Source of the DNA: Anas platyrhynchos
Taxonomy: Eukaryota; Chordata; Aves; Anseriformes; Anatidae
Assembly (NCBI RefSeq): GCF_047663525.1
Contig: NC_092587.1
Coordinates: 42,616,501-42,680,500, forward strand
Length of the DNA stretch: 64,000 bases
Direction of reading: 5' to 3'
Shown: piece after piece, positions 52,830 through 64,000 of the stretch
Position numbering within the stretch: position 1 is the stretch's first letter
How the letters are laid out: every line of letters starts with the position of its first letter
Position numbers and translations under genes: made by a program
Notes under the pieces: generated by a model
What the model saw: the letters and a program-made list of their open reading frames with translations, nothing else
Told to the model about the DNA's origin: nothing
Databases searched by the model: none

Positions 52830-54520
52830 CCGACAGCTGCACATTGTGGCTTTAATAGGATTGATTTATATATATATATCTATGTATTTAATTAAATTAT
52901 TCCTCATTTAACAGTTGGTACCAGTCAGACAGGAGCCACCCTCCTCACGCAGACACAGAACCGTACGGCAGCACAGCCCCCGCCACGGGACCCACCACAT
53001 CCACTCGCTCACACACACAGGTGGGAGAAACCCCACGGGGTCACGCTATGGGACAGGCGTCTGGGGGCACCTCGCTGCCTCTGGGAAACCCCAAATAGCC
53101 CAGCCAGAGCTGTAGCAAGACAAGCAGGTCGCCCCCCTCGCTCACAGCGTGATGGCCCCGAGGTGTCTCCACAAAGAGGTCGCCTCAGCCCCCAGGGCCA
53201 CCACGGTGTCCTGCACCTTCAGCAGCACCGAGCTCTCCAGAGACCTGCTGACTTGGAATAGATTTACAAGGAAAAGAAACCAAACCCAAACAATCAAAAC
53301 CAAACACCCGCACATAACCTGGTCCTCAGCGAAAGCGAAAGCAGAACCACAGATGATTCCTCCACGAAGGTTGCAGGGGAGGGCCAAGAGAGTGGCCTGT
53401 GAAGAGGGTCACCTGCATTCAGGCTTCTCCAACAAGGTCCTCTTCTCCCTCACAGATTTTGTCTGGGCAGACAGAGGAATTTGTGCATTTGTTGGGGATT
53501 TCTGGACGCCAGGCAGACCGCTGCACTCCTGCAAATCTGGTGCACCACAGACCCGACATGCTGAATGTAAGAGGGCACCCCGGCTGTGCCAGGCTCACAG
53601 CGCCTTGTTCGTACCACTACAGCACCAAATCCGCTCGGGGCTGTGCCCGGGGCGATGTGGGAGCACCAGGTGCCTCTCCTGAGCAGCTTGGTCCCGTGGT
53701 TGGGTGGCAGCAGCTGGGAAACTTCTCTTTGCACTCCAGACCCCAGGTGGGAGGCAAAGAGCAACGGGGCTGCGTGGATGGGTGCGGGGTGCAAGGAAAG
53801 GGGGAGAAAAAACGAGAAAACAGGAGCATGGGGCAGCCACAGGCTGGCGTCAGTGGCTGTGACACACCGGCAGGGAGTGGCGAGGGGCTCCTAAGGGCCG
53901 GGAACAAAGGCTGAGGTTTGGGTTTGCGTTGGTGTCGATCTCTGTTCGCACCGGGAACTGGATTTGGTGTGTCCCGGTCCGCCCGGACACGCGGATGGGA
54001 AGGCAGCACCACAGGTTGCCCAGAGAGGTTGCGGAGCCTCCTCGCTGGAGGCCTTCAAAAGGGGGAGCTCCCCGTCCCTCGCCAGGCTGCGCAAGGGGGG
54101 AGACACGGGCGCTGCACCTTCCCTCGTGCAGGAGCGTGGAGAGAAACAGCAGAAAAGAGAAGAAAGGAGGAAGGGGAAGGACGGACGGACAGACAGACAC
54201 ACACACGGCTATGAATGGCCCCTTGCCATGCGCCCAGGTCCCGCAGGCGGGTGCTGCTGCCCCCCGGGGTCCAAGCTGGCAAGAGAGCAGTGTTGCTGGC
54301 GGACGGACTGCCTGGTCCCGCAAACCTCAGCCAGGAGCGGGGCGCGCCGCAGGGCTGACCAGCAGCGGCTCCCTTCCGTGCGCCCACCCGCTGGCTAACT
54401 CCCGACCAGCTCTGGAAAGTGTTTTTCAGTCCAACCCTGAGCAGATTCCTCAAATGAAGGTGCTTTTCCTCGGGGGGGAAGGGGGAGGAAGAGGGGGATT
54501 GGGCGGCCGTGCCCTGGCAG
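52830..54520 (-). other. PMM1: PMM1 3' UTR (probable)
   Basis: From the PMM1 stop down to ATTAAA (plus TTTAAT, 52851-52856), about 1.7 kb. No minus-strand AATAAA is evident between these points. An AT-rich dinucleotide stretch lies at about 52866-52880 and a CR1 fragment at 54012-54060. A shorter 3' UTR using a non-canonical signal cannot be excluded. Confidence 0.5.
54012..54060 (+). mobile_element. Short CR1 LINE fragment
   Basis: AGGTTGCCCAGAGAGGTTGC followed by GGAGCCTCCTCGCTGGAGG matches the CR1 sense segment a little upstream of the 3' end. It is about 50 bp and lies antisense within the presumed PMM1 3' UTR. The flanks have decayed. Confidence 0.55.
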
Positions 54521-57500
54521 TCAGTACTCGTTAGCTCGCTCTGGGAAGAAGATCTCGCGGCACCGCTGCACCGTGTCCTGGGGGGACTGGACACTGTGCC
54601 CCACCGTCCGGGGGTCGTCGTAGATCTCGTAATCGTTCCCTCCCTGCAGGGGGACAGAGACCAGGGGCAGCGTTAGCACCTCTTCTGTGCCATGGGAGGA
54701 GTGAGCAGGGAAAGGATGGGGAAGGTGCTGGACCCACTCGCGGCGCAGTGCCGCAGAGATGAATTTCTGCACGACCCACGTGAGAGCATCTCCCCCTCGT
54801 GCACCACTAGAGGTCTGTGTCGGCCTCCGGCAGCAGCCGTGCCGCGGGCAGCCAGGCCCGGGGAGGGGAAGCAGCAACCATGGGGTGTGTGGGGTGCACT
54901 CACCGGGGTGGTCTCGTTCCCGAAGAAGTGGATGGTGTCAAACCTCTCGTCGTCCAGCACGTTGAGGCAGTAGCGCTTGTCCCAGCCTTCCGGGAAGACG
55001 TCAAAGCTGATCATGCCGCCTGCCAGCAGGAGGGGGGGTGTCGGTGATGTGGTGGGGACAGGGTGGGGGGTCCCCCGCCCCAGGACAGGGCTGGGCACGA
55101 GCGGGGAGCCCTCCCTACGAGCCCTCCCCACCAGCTGTGCCCTGTGGCTCTGGCACGGAGCTGGGAGGGTGGCGGGTGCTGTTCCCCTGACAGCAGCCCG
55201 AGTGACACCAGCACGGTGACACGCAGGCACCAGGGGGCTGCAGGGGGGAGCCGGCGGGGGCTGTAAGAGAGGCACCGGCTGGAGGAGATTTGGGGTTGCA
55301 CCCCACAGAGAGCATCGGCGTGTCCTGCGTCCCCATGGGGGGCAAAGCACCTTATCGGAAACTCTCCCACTCTCTTTCTTCACCAATAATAATCCTGCCT
55401 CAAACGGGAGGGGGCTGAGCTGGCAGCTACCCACGGGGGAAGATCCCTGCTGGAGGAGAGGTGCCGATCCCCCAGGCTGCTCAGGAGCACACGTACGATG
55501 CCATGCTCCTCTCCTCCCTGGCTAGCTGAGATGTCCCTACTGGTTTGGGGCCCTTCCCCGATGCTGGCCCCGCAGGCAGAAGGAGCCTCTGCAGGACAGG
55601 GTGCCCCAGGCAAGACTCTGCAGTACTCAAGGGAGCAAGAGCCCTGTGAGACCAAGTGTCCTACAAAAGAGCAGGAACTGAACTTGGTTGCCCATTTCCC
55701 AGAACAGAACAGTGTCCTCATTAGAAGTCTTCCCTTTTTTGTTTTTTGTCTCCAAAGCCATTTACCTAGGAAGAATGCTGCATTTCGTTGTGTGCTGTCC
55801 TTTCTAAAAGAGCTGGGCAGCACGGAGGGCTCCTGATGCCAGCTGGAATGGGTAAGGAAATTGGAGAGGGGAGAGAGGGCTGGTGTGGGGACACCAAGCA
55901 CCTCGTCTAGGCAGAGCATGGGCCTGGGGAGCTGCAGCAGGATCTGCCGCCACCTCGGGCTGTGGCAATGCTGCAGGGAGCACAGGGTGCACTCGGTAGG
56001 GCACTGAAGGGAGAGGCGCTCAGGATGAAAGCCCTTGGAGGAGCAGAGGGCCAGGCAGCGCTGTCTGACACTGGGGTCAGGAGCGGAGTGTCAGATGCCA
56101 TGTCCCGGCCCTGTCACCCCCCTGGCCTTTGGCTGGATTTCCACGTGGCACCTCCTTACGTTACACCCACCTACCTGTTCTGTGGAGGGTCTTCTGGCCT
56201 CAGCCCCACCCCTCAGCTCCCCTCATTTCATTTTCCAACCCCTGCTGAGCACATTCCCAAGGCTGCTCAAGCCCCAGGCTCCTTCAGCTCCTTGCCTTTG
56301 GTAAGCTGGCTGTAAAAGCGCGCCTCCACCCTGAGGCATGGCCCTGCAAAAGGCACAGGGTGGCAAACTCCCTGCCTTCTGGCAGCTCTTCTGCCAAGGA
56401 GAAAGACGTTTCCCTAGTAGCCAGCTTCCCAAACAAAACTCCAGCGCTGAGAAACACGAGATCCCTTCCTCTCTTACAGCCCTGCATTCCTCCAGGAGCC
56501 TGTGCAGAGGACTGAATGTGCCTGGAGCTCTGCTGGCAGCCCGGCTGCTGCTGCTTGAGCCAGAACAGACCTCCTGCCTGCGCAGGGGTGGGCTCAGCAC
56601 GGCTAACTGCAGGCAGGCACAGACAGCATCACGGGACAGAACCCAGTTGGTCTGGATGGTTCCCAGAGAGGAAAATCTACAGCACGGTTTATTCTCTGCC
56701 ATCAACCTGCTGCAAATGCGAATGTGACGCCCTCGCAGCGGCTCTCCAGGAATAGAAGCTTGCTGAGCTCTCACTGGGGGCTCCCTGGGGAGCACAGCTC
56801 CAGCCCTCACCCAGCCGGGCCCCCGAAGGGAACAGCCTGGATTCCTGCTCCCCTTTCCACGATTTGAAGGGAAGCACAATAAAGAGGCCAAAGCACAGCC
56901 AGGGAAGCCGCCCCTACTCACCTCGGGAGAAACGCAGGCCCTTGCCAGCAAACTCCCTCTGCAAGGCTGCCACAAACTTCTCCCGGATCCGCTCCTTCTG
57001 CAGAGGAGAAGAGGAAAGAGAAGGTTTGAGTAATCAGATGTTGACACTACCGAAATACACCGTAAGCTGTCTCCTGGGCAACTCTGGCTCATCGCTCTGT
57101 TCTGCTCACTCTCCCAGCTTTTCTGAGCCCCTGGAACAAGGGAATTCCCCGTGCTCTTCGGGGTCCTGAATGGGCATTGTGAGCTGACTGCCATCAGTTC
57201 CCTCCTGTCTGACCCTCTCCTCCTGGCTGCTTCAACACCCTTTAACCAGCTTTCACCAGTCCTGCGTGATGCCTGCCTACAGACACCAGCTCAGGGCAGC
57301 TCCAGCAGGCTACAGGGAGCAGCAGATCTGCCCAGCATATTTGCCATGGCTCTCCTAGTCTAAAAAGCCCCTTAGTTCCAGCTCTCCTATGCATGGGAGA
57401 GAGGGAAAAAGACGACAGCTGCTGGGCCACCATGGAGGGTGAGCTAGGCCAGGACATTTAGGGCTTCTTCTGAGGCTTGCGGTGGAATTCTACCTTTGGT

Positions 57501-60500
57501 TACTGCAAACAAGGAAACAGCCTGTGAAATACATGTTTTTTTCCCAAGGGGCCTCCCACAGCACCAGGAATACTGCTGGCAACCCCACTGCCCTGGCAGA
57601 CCCCAACTAAATCAAATTCTTCCTTTTATTTATGTCTCTCCTTGGGTTTTCTGCCTCGAGTCCTGTCTCCACCTTGCTGCCTGCTTTACTTTGGTGCACA
57701 GCTTGTAGCTGGGCTCCCTTCTCCCCAGAAGGGGGAAGCACAGGAGATCTGAGATCTGTGAACAGCACAAAACCACCAAAAGGGAGGGTGAGCCTGAACG
57801 CAGCCCATACCTTGTCCAGCTCGGAGAACTCGATTCGCTCCTCCGGTGTGCAGCTCCGTCCGATGGGGGAGATGTTCAGCATCCCGTTGCGAAACTCAAT
57901 GAAGGTTCCTCTGTGTGGGCAAGAGCACAAGGTTACTGGCGGGATTTACAGGGGCTGGGAGAGAAATAAAAAGGCTTTTCCAGGGAAACGGCTGCTCAGC
58001 GAGGCATGCAGCGTCTGCAGGGACATGCAGGAGGAGAGGAGCCGTGCCCACTCATGGGTGCTCGTGCTTCAGCTGTGCACGAGCTTCTAAGGTTGCCCAA
58101 GAGCCCCGTTTCAGCAGGCAGAGACCAGGCTTCAACAGCTACTGAAGGTCTCCAAGGGATAGTTTAATAAAAAGACTGCAAGAGAAGGGGAACAAACAGT
58201 TACTGTGCTCTGGAAACGGGCTGGAAACGATGGGCTTAGGTGAGATAACAGGAGGCATTTTGTGATGTTGCAATAGCTGCAAGGACTGCTGTCGCCTGGA
58301 CTGGATCAACCGCCCGGCGAGACTGTGGCATCTCCAGCCCTGGAGGCCTTTCAGAGAAGTTCCCTGCGTTGGTCTGTGTGAAGCTGGAGGAGCTTGGGGC
58401 AGTAGGAAGGAGCAGGTCAGCCTAACGTGTTGCTCATGCTGGGCAGCAGGATCAGGCAGGCCCCTGCAGGGCCTTCACGTCCCCCCTCTGCCACCCGCAC
58501 CTTGGGCTGTGATTGCTATCGCAGCTTGCACAAACAGGGCCCAGCTCCCTGCCTGACACCATCACCTCGCACTGATACCACTGCTCTGCCAGTTTCTTGG
58601 TGGGCTGGTTCAAAGCACTAAGCTGGCAAAAAATCATCGGTTCCCATTCTTTTCTCCTTTTTTGCTGGCTTATCACCTCAGAAGAGCGCACTGAGGGTTC
58701 AGACAAGTAGCAGCACTGGTGCACGGGAGGGGCAGGAACAACGCAGAGCGAAACAGAAGCCAATCGGCAGCACTGCTGATTTGAAAATAGATCAAAACTC
58801 TTGAGGGAACCTACCCGGAGCAGGAAGATCCCCTTCCTTGTCCGGTCTGAGGAGCCCTGAGCTCCCTAAGCCTCTAACGTCCCTCCCAGCCGTCTGCTGT
58901 TTCTCTGTGATAAAGCGCTTACCCCGGGGGAGAAACTCTCCCCCTCCTGTCTCGTAGCACAGAGCAGAAGTGCCTGTGGAAAGGGCACGTAGGCAGCCGT
59001 GCCTGAAGCCTGCGGACAGCATCCCTGCAGCACCGAGGGTTTATGGCTCCATGCCCAGGGCCAGGACTCGGGAGACGTGGGTTAAAGTCCTTGCTTTGTT
59101 AGAAATCCCACAAGCCTAAATCCACAGAGACACTTGGGAGCTGAAACCTCACTGGGTTGAGCAACCAGGCAGCCGTGAAGCAACCAAACAGCCCTGAGGG
59201 ATCTGGGTCCCAGCCCACGGTTTCAGGGGCATGTTTAGCCAGCGCTCCTGTCGCAAGGAGCCACGCTGGCCCCTCTCACCAGGGCTCACGCTGCCACGCG
59301 GTGACTCACATCAGCAAACCCATCTGGATCACAGTTTAGCAACTTTTCTTTCAGCACCTTAATTTCAAGCAGATCGCTCGCCTCGGGTTCACCATACAAA
59401 CACTGGTGCTGACACGAGGGGGAGAGCAGGAACAAAACAGCCAGAGGCGAGGGGACAGCAGAGCCACTGGGCAGTGCTGGCTTCAAGTGTTTGTGAAACC
59501 GTGCTCTGAGGGGTGGTTTGACATTACAGCCAGACTGGTTCAGCTGCAGGTTGTCTCTGAAAGACATCCTTCTGCTCTCCCCTTCCATGTCATCTTTTTT
59601 TCTCCTCTCTTTTTTTATTCTGCTGGATCCAGCAATGACATGATAACGAGCTGATCCAATGGAAAACTACCCTTTTCTTTCCTCGCAGTAGACTAGTTTT
59701 CCTACAGACCAGATGTACCAACCCAACTCACCCTGTAACAGCAGGATCTCATGATGAGGAAGCAAGCAGGAACACGTGTTTGACTGCAGAGCATGGCCAG
59801 CCCTGTTACTAGTGGCTTCTAGTGACTTTAGGTTAGACAGAGCACGAGACTGTGTGCTTAGACTCTGCACCTCTGCACCTTAAGATGTTAAGAGCTGTTT
59901 TTTGTCTGTTTGGAATCTCATACGACCAGTGATAATGCCTGATGCCCTGACCAGCATCTAGCTGTTACCACTGCCTTAAATCAGGTGCATGCAGTAGCTG
60001 TACCCTGCTTCTGAGGGAAGAAAACCTGAGAGGGAAAGCACAAGCATTAAGCTAAAAACCAGTTCAGACTCTCCAGAAGAAAGGCCCTCCTAGATTATTT
60101 GCCTACAGTGCCCAGCTCAAGGGGGCAGCGATCCTATACAGGGTCCCTAAATACTACAGTAAAACCTGTTAGACCTGGAGCAAAGACAAGCTCAGTAGCT
60201 CAGCCGTTCTTACAACAGCTTTGGGGTCCACAGCTCCCTAGAAATCAGTGATACAACAAACATTTGCACAGGGTCAGTCCTTTACCGTTTCTTGGGCAGT
60301 TTCAGCAGCGCCATGTAGTTGAGACAGAAGTTGATGAGATCCTGCAGCAGCTCCTCTCCCAGGTGGTCCTGGATGGCCTGCGGGAGGAGAAGGGGAGTGA
60401 GGGAGAAGCAAGAGCACACACAAAGCTGAGGTTCCTGCTATTCTGTCAGTAAGAAAGGACCACAGGAAAATGGCAAGGCTTTTTTGGACTAGGCCTTTCT

Positions 60501-62056
60501 ACCAAATGTGGATGGTATGCAGTGAGGGGACCCTCAGACAGCAGGAGTGGGTCAGTTTTTCCTGTTTGTCGCTTGGCTCTTCTGCCCCACAGGAGCACAA
60601 ACCACTGAACCTGGCGCTAGGCAGCTGCCACGGCTGCAGTGGCCCTTGGACAACCATTAACCCAGCTGCCACGTGACAGGTGGGGGAGCGCAGGCTCTGG
60701 CCCCTGTTCCAACCCAAAAACATGAACAGGAGGAGTGGGACATCCAAACCTGGCTGCTGGGGAGGGAAGACGGGGCTGCCCACCTGCATGCAGCCACCCT
60801 GCTCCCCGTGGTGCTCAGCAAGGTGGGCTGAGGAGGCAGAGCTGTGTTTGCACGAGGAGCCGGCCTACCTGCTTGGAGACCAGCCGCCCGTTCTTGTACT
60901 GCACGGTGCCATTCTCGGCGAAGACGTAGTCAAACTTACTGATGACTGAAAGGGAGGAAAAGAAAGAGAAAAAACGGATGCTGCTTCAGCCCTCGGCTAG
61001 GAAAAGGGGCCAGACAGAGAGAGAAGAGCTGGCTGGATCCAGGACCCAGCATGTTTTCCTCCAGGTGCCTTCACAGCACACAGGCAGCGACCCTCAGAGC
61101 TTGGGGCTTTCGGGAGCGGCCGCTATCTGCAGCGGGCAGGGGGGCAGCTGACGCAGACGGGAGGAAGCGACCTGACTGGGGTCACAGCCTGAATCAGTGG
61201 CAGACGGCAGATAAGAGCTCCGAGATGTCAGGCTCTCAGCCACGTGCGCTGCCGGGGTGCTCCGGTGATGCAGTTGTTGGTTATCTAACGCCGGGCCCTC
61301 CTGGCAGCAGTAAACAGATTGCTGCTGACTCAGCCACCGGCGCCGCGCTCCCCCGAGCCACGCAGCCCATCGCTGCTAATGAGGCAGAACGGAGACCTTA
61401 GGACCGGGCTGCGTGCTCGCCATCGAGCTCGGCGATGGCAAACAAGGCGGAGGGCGGACAAACAAGGCTGCCTGCCCTGCCTGCCCTGCCTGCTGCCCCA
61501 TCCTCTGCCTCACGCCCTGCCCGGGCTGGCGATGCTGCGGGTGCGCTGCCAGGCGGCTCGGGCAGCCTCTGCTCCCATCCCATGGCAGTGGGAAGCAGCC
61601 TTCGAGCGGCGGCTCCTAGGGCACGTCCAGCGACCCTACAAGCGGCTGCGGGGTCCCACTGCTCATCTGGGGCACGCGTGAGCCCCCGAACCTGAGCGGT
61701 ACCCAAGGGCTCAGGGCTGGGGAAGCGGGGGGGGCTCGCGGGCTTCTCACCTTCGTCGCCCTCGCCCAGCTGCTCGGCGATCTTGGAGTAGTCGGAGCCG
61801 CCCACCACGCCGATCTGCACCCTGCCGCGCAGCTCCTGCAGGAACCGGTCCACCTCGGGCTCGATCTTCTGTGGGAGCAGGGGGGGGGATGCCCGGGGTC
61901 AGCCCGCGGGGCCGAAATGGCGGCCGGGCAGCGCCCAACCCCCCCTCCCCCCCTCACCTCACCTCCCTCCCGGCGGCTCCCCCTCACCTGCCGGGCCGGT
62001 GTCAGGGTCCCGTCCACGTCGAAGAGGCAGAGCACCCGGCCCCGAGCCGCCGCCAT
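54521..62056 (-). CDS. PMM1: Phosphomannomutase 1
   Basis: Eight coding exons (minus strand, in order): 61988-62056, 61751-61868, 60869-60945, 60286-60377, 57811-57910, 56922-56997, 54904-55019, 54521-54643; 771 nt, 256 aa (human 262). The cytosolic enzyme is an HAD-fold phosphomutase that interconverts mannose-6-phosphate and mannose-1-phosphate; in mammals it also acts as glucose-1,6-bisphosphatase. The DVDGT motif lies at residues 13-17 (nucleophile Asp13, acid/base Asp15). [39 protein letters not shown] and [20 protein letters not shown] follow, ending [23 protein letters not shown] and the longer N terminus favour PMM1 over PMM2. The start [15 protein letters not shown] was chosen by length. 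An upstream in-frame ATG at 62129-62131, also in good context, would add 25 residues. Confidence 0.97.
55020..61987 (-). other. PMM1: PMM1 introns
   Basis: Intron 1 is 61869-61987, intron 2 60946-61750, intron 3 60378-60868, intron 4 57911-60285, intron 5 56998-57810, intron 6 55020-56921 and intron 7 54644-54903. All are GT-AG. A weak CR1 sense-like segment lies at about 58315-58358 (TGTGGCATCTCCAGCCCTGG). A long minus-strand open frame at 56223-57194 has no homology that I recognise. No RNA gene was seen. Confidence 0.75.
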
Positions 62057-62220
62057 CCCCGCTGCCGCCCGCTGCCAGCCCGCCCGGCGGCCCGGGGGCG
62101 GCCCGGGGGCGGGACCGCGCCGCGGCGCCATCTTGTGGCGGCTGAGGGGGGCTGAGAGGGGTGAGGAGGACTGGCAGGCCGCGGGCAGCTGGTCCATGGG
62201 GGTTTTGGGGTTGGTTTTAG
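61870..62220 (-). promoter_or_regulatory. PMM1: PMM1 CpG-island promoter
   Basis: A very CpG-rich block around exon 1. The minus strand carries ACAAGATGGCGCCG (62123-62136), a YY1-type site that includes an upstream in-frame ATG. An AAATGGCGGC motif lies at 61915-61924. There is no TATA box. Confidence 0.65.
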
Positions 62221-64000
62221 GATTATGGTCCTTTATGGGGTTTGTCTACGTGCAATCACACATATCTCTGTCTTCTGTGCGGCGCAGCCATGCACCGTCT
62301 GCCTCAAAAGACAGCCGTGCAGTCAGACGCACAGCGAACTCCCGGTGCCCATAAACACAAGCCATTTCTTGTTTATAAGGCACAGCACGGTACAAAGACA
62401 ATACGTCCCCTGTCTGACTGGAGGAGACATGGTGCTGGGAACAACTGCCAGCTCGCTCCCCTCACAGCCCCAGAGATGTGGCAGCACTTCGGTTCTCTCC
62501 ATAGCCCATGCTGCCCCTCTGGTCTGTTCTCCCAGCTGCTCCCCCAGGGCATCCCAAATGTTGTGCCCAGCCTCGCAGCTATTTCAGGCCAACCTGCTTC
62601 CCGTGAGGACTCCAGGACACCACCATCGCTCTGCAGTCTCTTGGCTGACCTTGCGCTTGCACAAGCTGGGTGCTCACCCCTTCGCCCAGTTGGACTAAAA
62701 CCATCCCCCTGCACATCCACATCTACACTTCATAGCACAGCAGGAGGAAGAGGGCAGGCTCTCAGCCACATCAGGGTCTGGATTTAATAAAAAGGACGTG
62801 GTCCCCACTGGGATCTTTGTGTTATTCTCAGTGTCTGAGGCCAGCGCAGGCTTCTGCTGCAGAGGCCGCATGTATGGGCAGCTTTCCCCTCGGGCACCCA
62901 GCTGAGGCTCATCTTTCCACACGGGGCAGGAGACAGCCACCAAAAAGGCCCCTCCGAGGGACCTGACCCCCTAACTCCCGGGGAGCAGGAGTAGCTCCGT
63001 GCTGCACAACGCCCCAGCACTGCCACCCGGTGGCACTTGCCGGCATCAGGAGGGCCACCAAGGCACCGCTCCGCTTCGTTTTCTGCACGCCTACAGAAAA
63101 CGCTGGCTTTAAGCCAGCGGTAGAGCTTTCCAAAATCTGACCTACCTGCTGTGCTTTCTCCAGCTTATTATTTCCGTCGTGCTGCTTTACGAAGTCTTTT
63201 CAAGTCTACAGCATGCCAAACCACCTCCCTCAGCACCTTTATGGCCATTCACCGTCAGCTGGGGAGGGCCTGTGCCACTGTGGTTTCCCCAAGAGCACAA
63301 AAATCACCTGGGTTAGCTCTGAGAACAAGCCACTGCGGCTGTCCCAGTTATTTAGTACTTCAGAGAGCTGCTTAGCTCCTCCCTTGATGCATTCCCTTGC
63401 TTGCAACTTGGACAGCAGCAGTTGTGGATGAAAGCAGGTATTTTGGTCCAAGTTTTGACGGTGTCTGTGAGCACTGTACATTATGACTAGGGCCACTATT
63501 ATGGTCACCATCTCCCCGTTGTACTCACTCCCAGGTATTTTACCTGGGGCTAATACTTGAAAGTAAACCAGCCCCCCATCTGAAGAACAGACCAAAATGA
63601 CCACAACCATTAAAGCCCCTTACCCTACCAAACCCACACAGATTGCTGTACAAACAGCAAGCTGTGTGGCTCAGCACATGGATGTCATCAGTAAGCGTCC
63701 AAAAGCCCATACTGAAATAATTTCTTACCCAAAGCCCCAACTTTCCTCTAATTTTTAACAGCCTACTAGCAGAGGCACCATGGACGCTGCTACATAACCC
63801 TCACCCGTATGCCCTCTGCAGCTCCAGAGGAACCCAGGAATGAAGCCCACTTCTTAAGGCTTCTTCCTTCCTTTTTAAAGTAGTAGCACTGAGACAAGCA
63901 GGAGAGGAAAAAAAAAAAAACAAAAACAAAAACAAAACCTTTTGTTATGCTTAAGCTCTTTTGGGCCTCTTCTTCAAGAGCACACATTGGGTATTTCATT
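62221..64000. other. Right-hand non-coding region, possibly DESI1 3' UTR in part
   Basis: No coding exon is recognised. Two perfect inverted repeats occur (63021-63035 and 63101-63119), with an A-rich tract near 63908-63938. In the human order the next gene is DESI1 on the minus strand, so its 3' UTR may enter from the right; a minus-strand ATTAAA (plus TTTAAT, 62781-62786) is one possible end. This rests on gene order, not on sequence recognition. Confidence 0.3.

Noticed and set aside
56223-57194. 323-residue minus-strand open frame across PMM1 introns 5-6
   Set aside because: It crosses the real PMM1 exon 6 splice sites in an unsupported way, and its residues show no family likeness. It appears to be chance openness in GC-rich intron sequence.
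58315-58358. CR1 sense-like segment in PMM1 intron 4
   Set aside because: Only about 40 bp matches loosely, with no neighbouring CR1 blocks, so it is too weak for a feature of its own.

Overview
This is a stretch of vertebrate nuclear DNA, almost certainly from a bird. It holds CR1 LINE fragments, short introns, and GC-rich islands at gene starts. The encoded proteins are very close to, but not identical with, their human counterparts. I do not try to name the species.

Six protein-coding genes can be read exon by exon. Their order and orientation match what I recall of human 22q13.2: TOB2 (-), PHF5A (-), ACO2 (+), POLR3H (-), CSDC2 (+), PMM1 (-). TOB2 has a single coding exon at 1618-2634, with a 5' UTR intron leading to a CpG island at about 4.7-6.2 kb. 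PHF5A (10510-15689, four coding exons, 110 aa) and ACO2 (15868-35861, 18 coding exons, 785 aa) are divergent, with 178 bp between start codons. ACO2 converges on POLR3H (37807-43421, six exons, 206 aa). CSDC2 (50569-51359, three coding exons, 153 aa) converges on PMM1 (54521-62056, eight exons, 256 aa); their poly(A) signals lie only about 230 bp apart. The last 1.8 kb is non-coding, possibly including the 3' UTR of the next gene, which would be DESI1 in the human order. For every gene listed, all exon junctions close in frame with recognisable splice sites and no internal stop.

The genes are housekeeping or RNA-biology genes with no shared pathway: mRNA deadenylation (TOB2), splicing (PHF5A), the TCA cycle (ACO2), RNA polymerase III (POLR3H), RNA binding (CSDC2) and sugar-phosphate metabolism (PMM1). 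I see no tRNA, rRNA, CRISPR array or intact mobile element.

The points most worth a second look are these: a probable U12-type (minor spliceosome) intron in POLR3H; a 32-bp tandem repeat that has multiplied the 5' splice site of the 24-nt PHF5A exon 2; four AACGG motifs at an exact 10-bp period beside the PHF5A/ACO2 promoter; two separate promoter-like clusters with perfect ACTACA-type (ZNF143-class) motifs upstream of TOB2; no visible iron-responsive element before the ACO2 start codon; and a 14-base sequence shared by the ACO2 start codon and an upstream in-frame PMM1 ATG.
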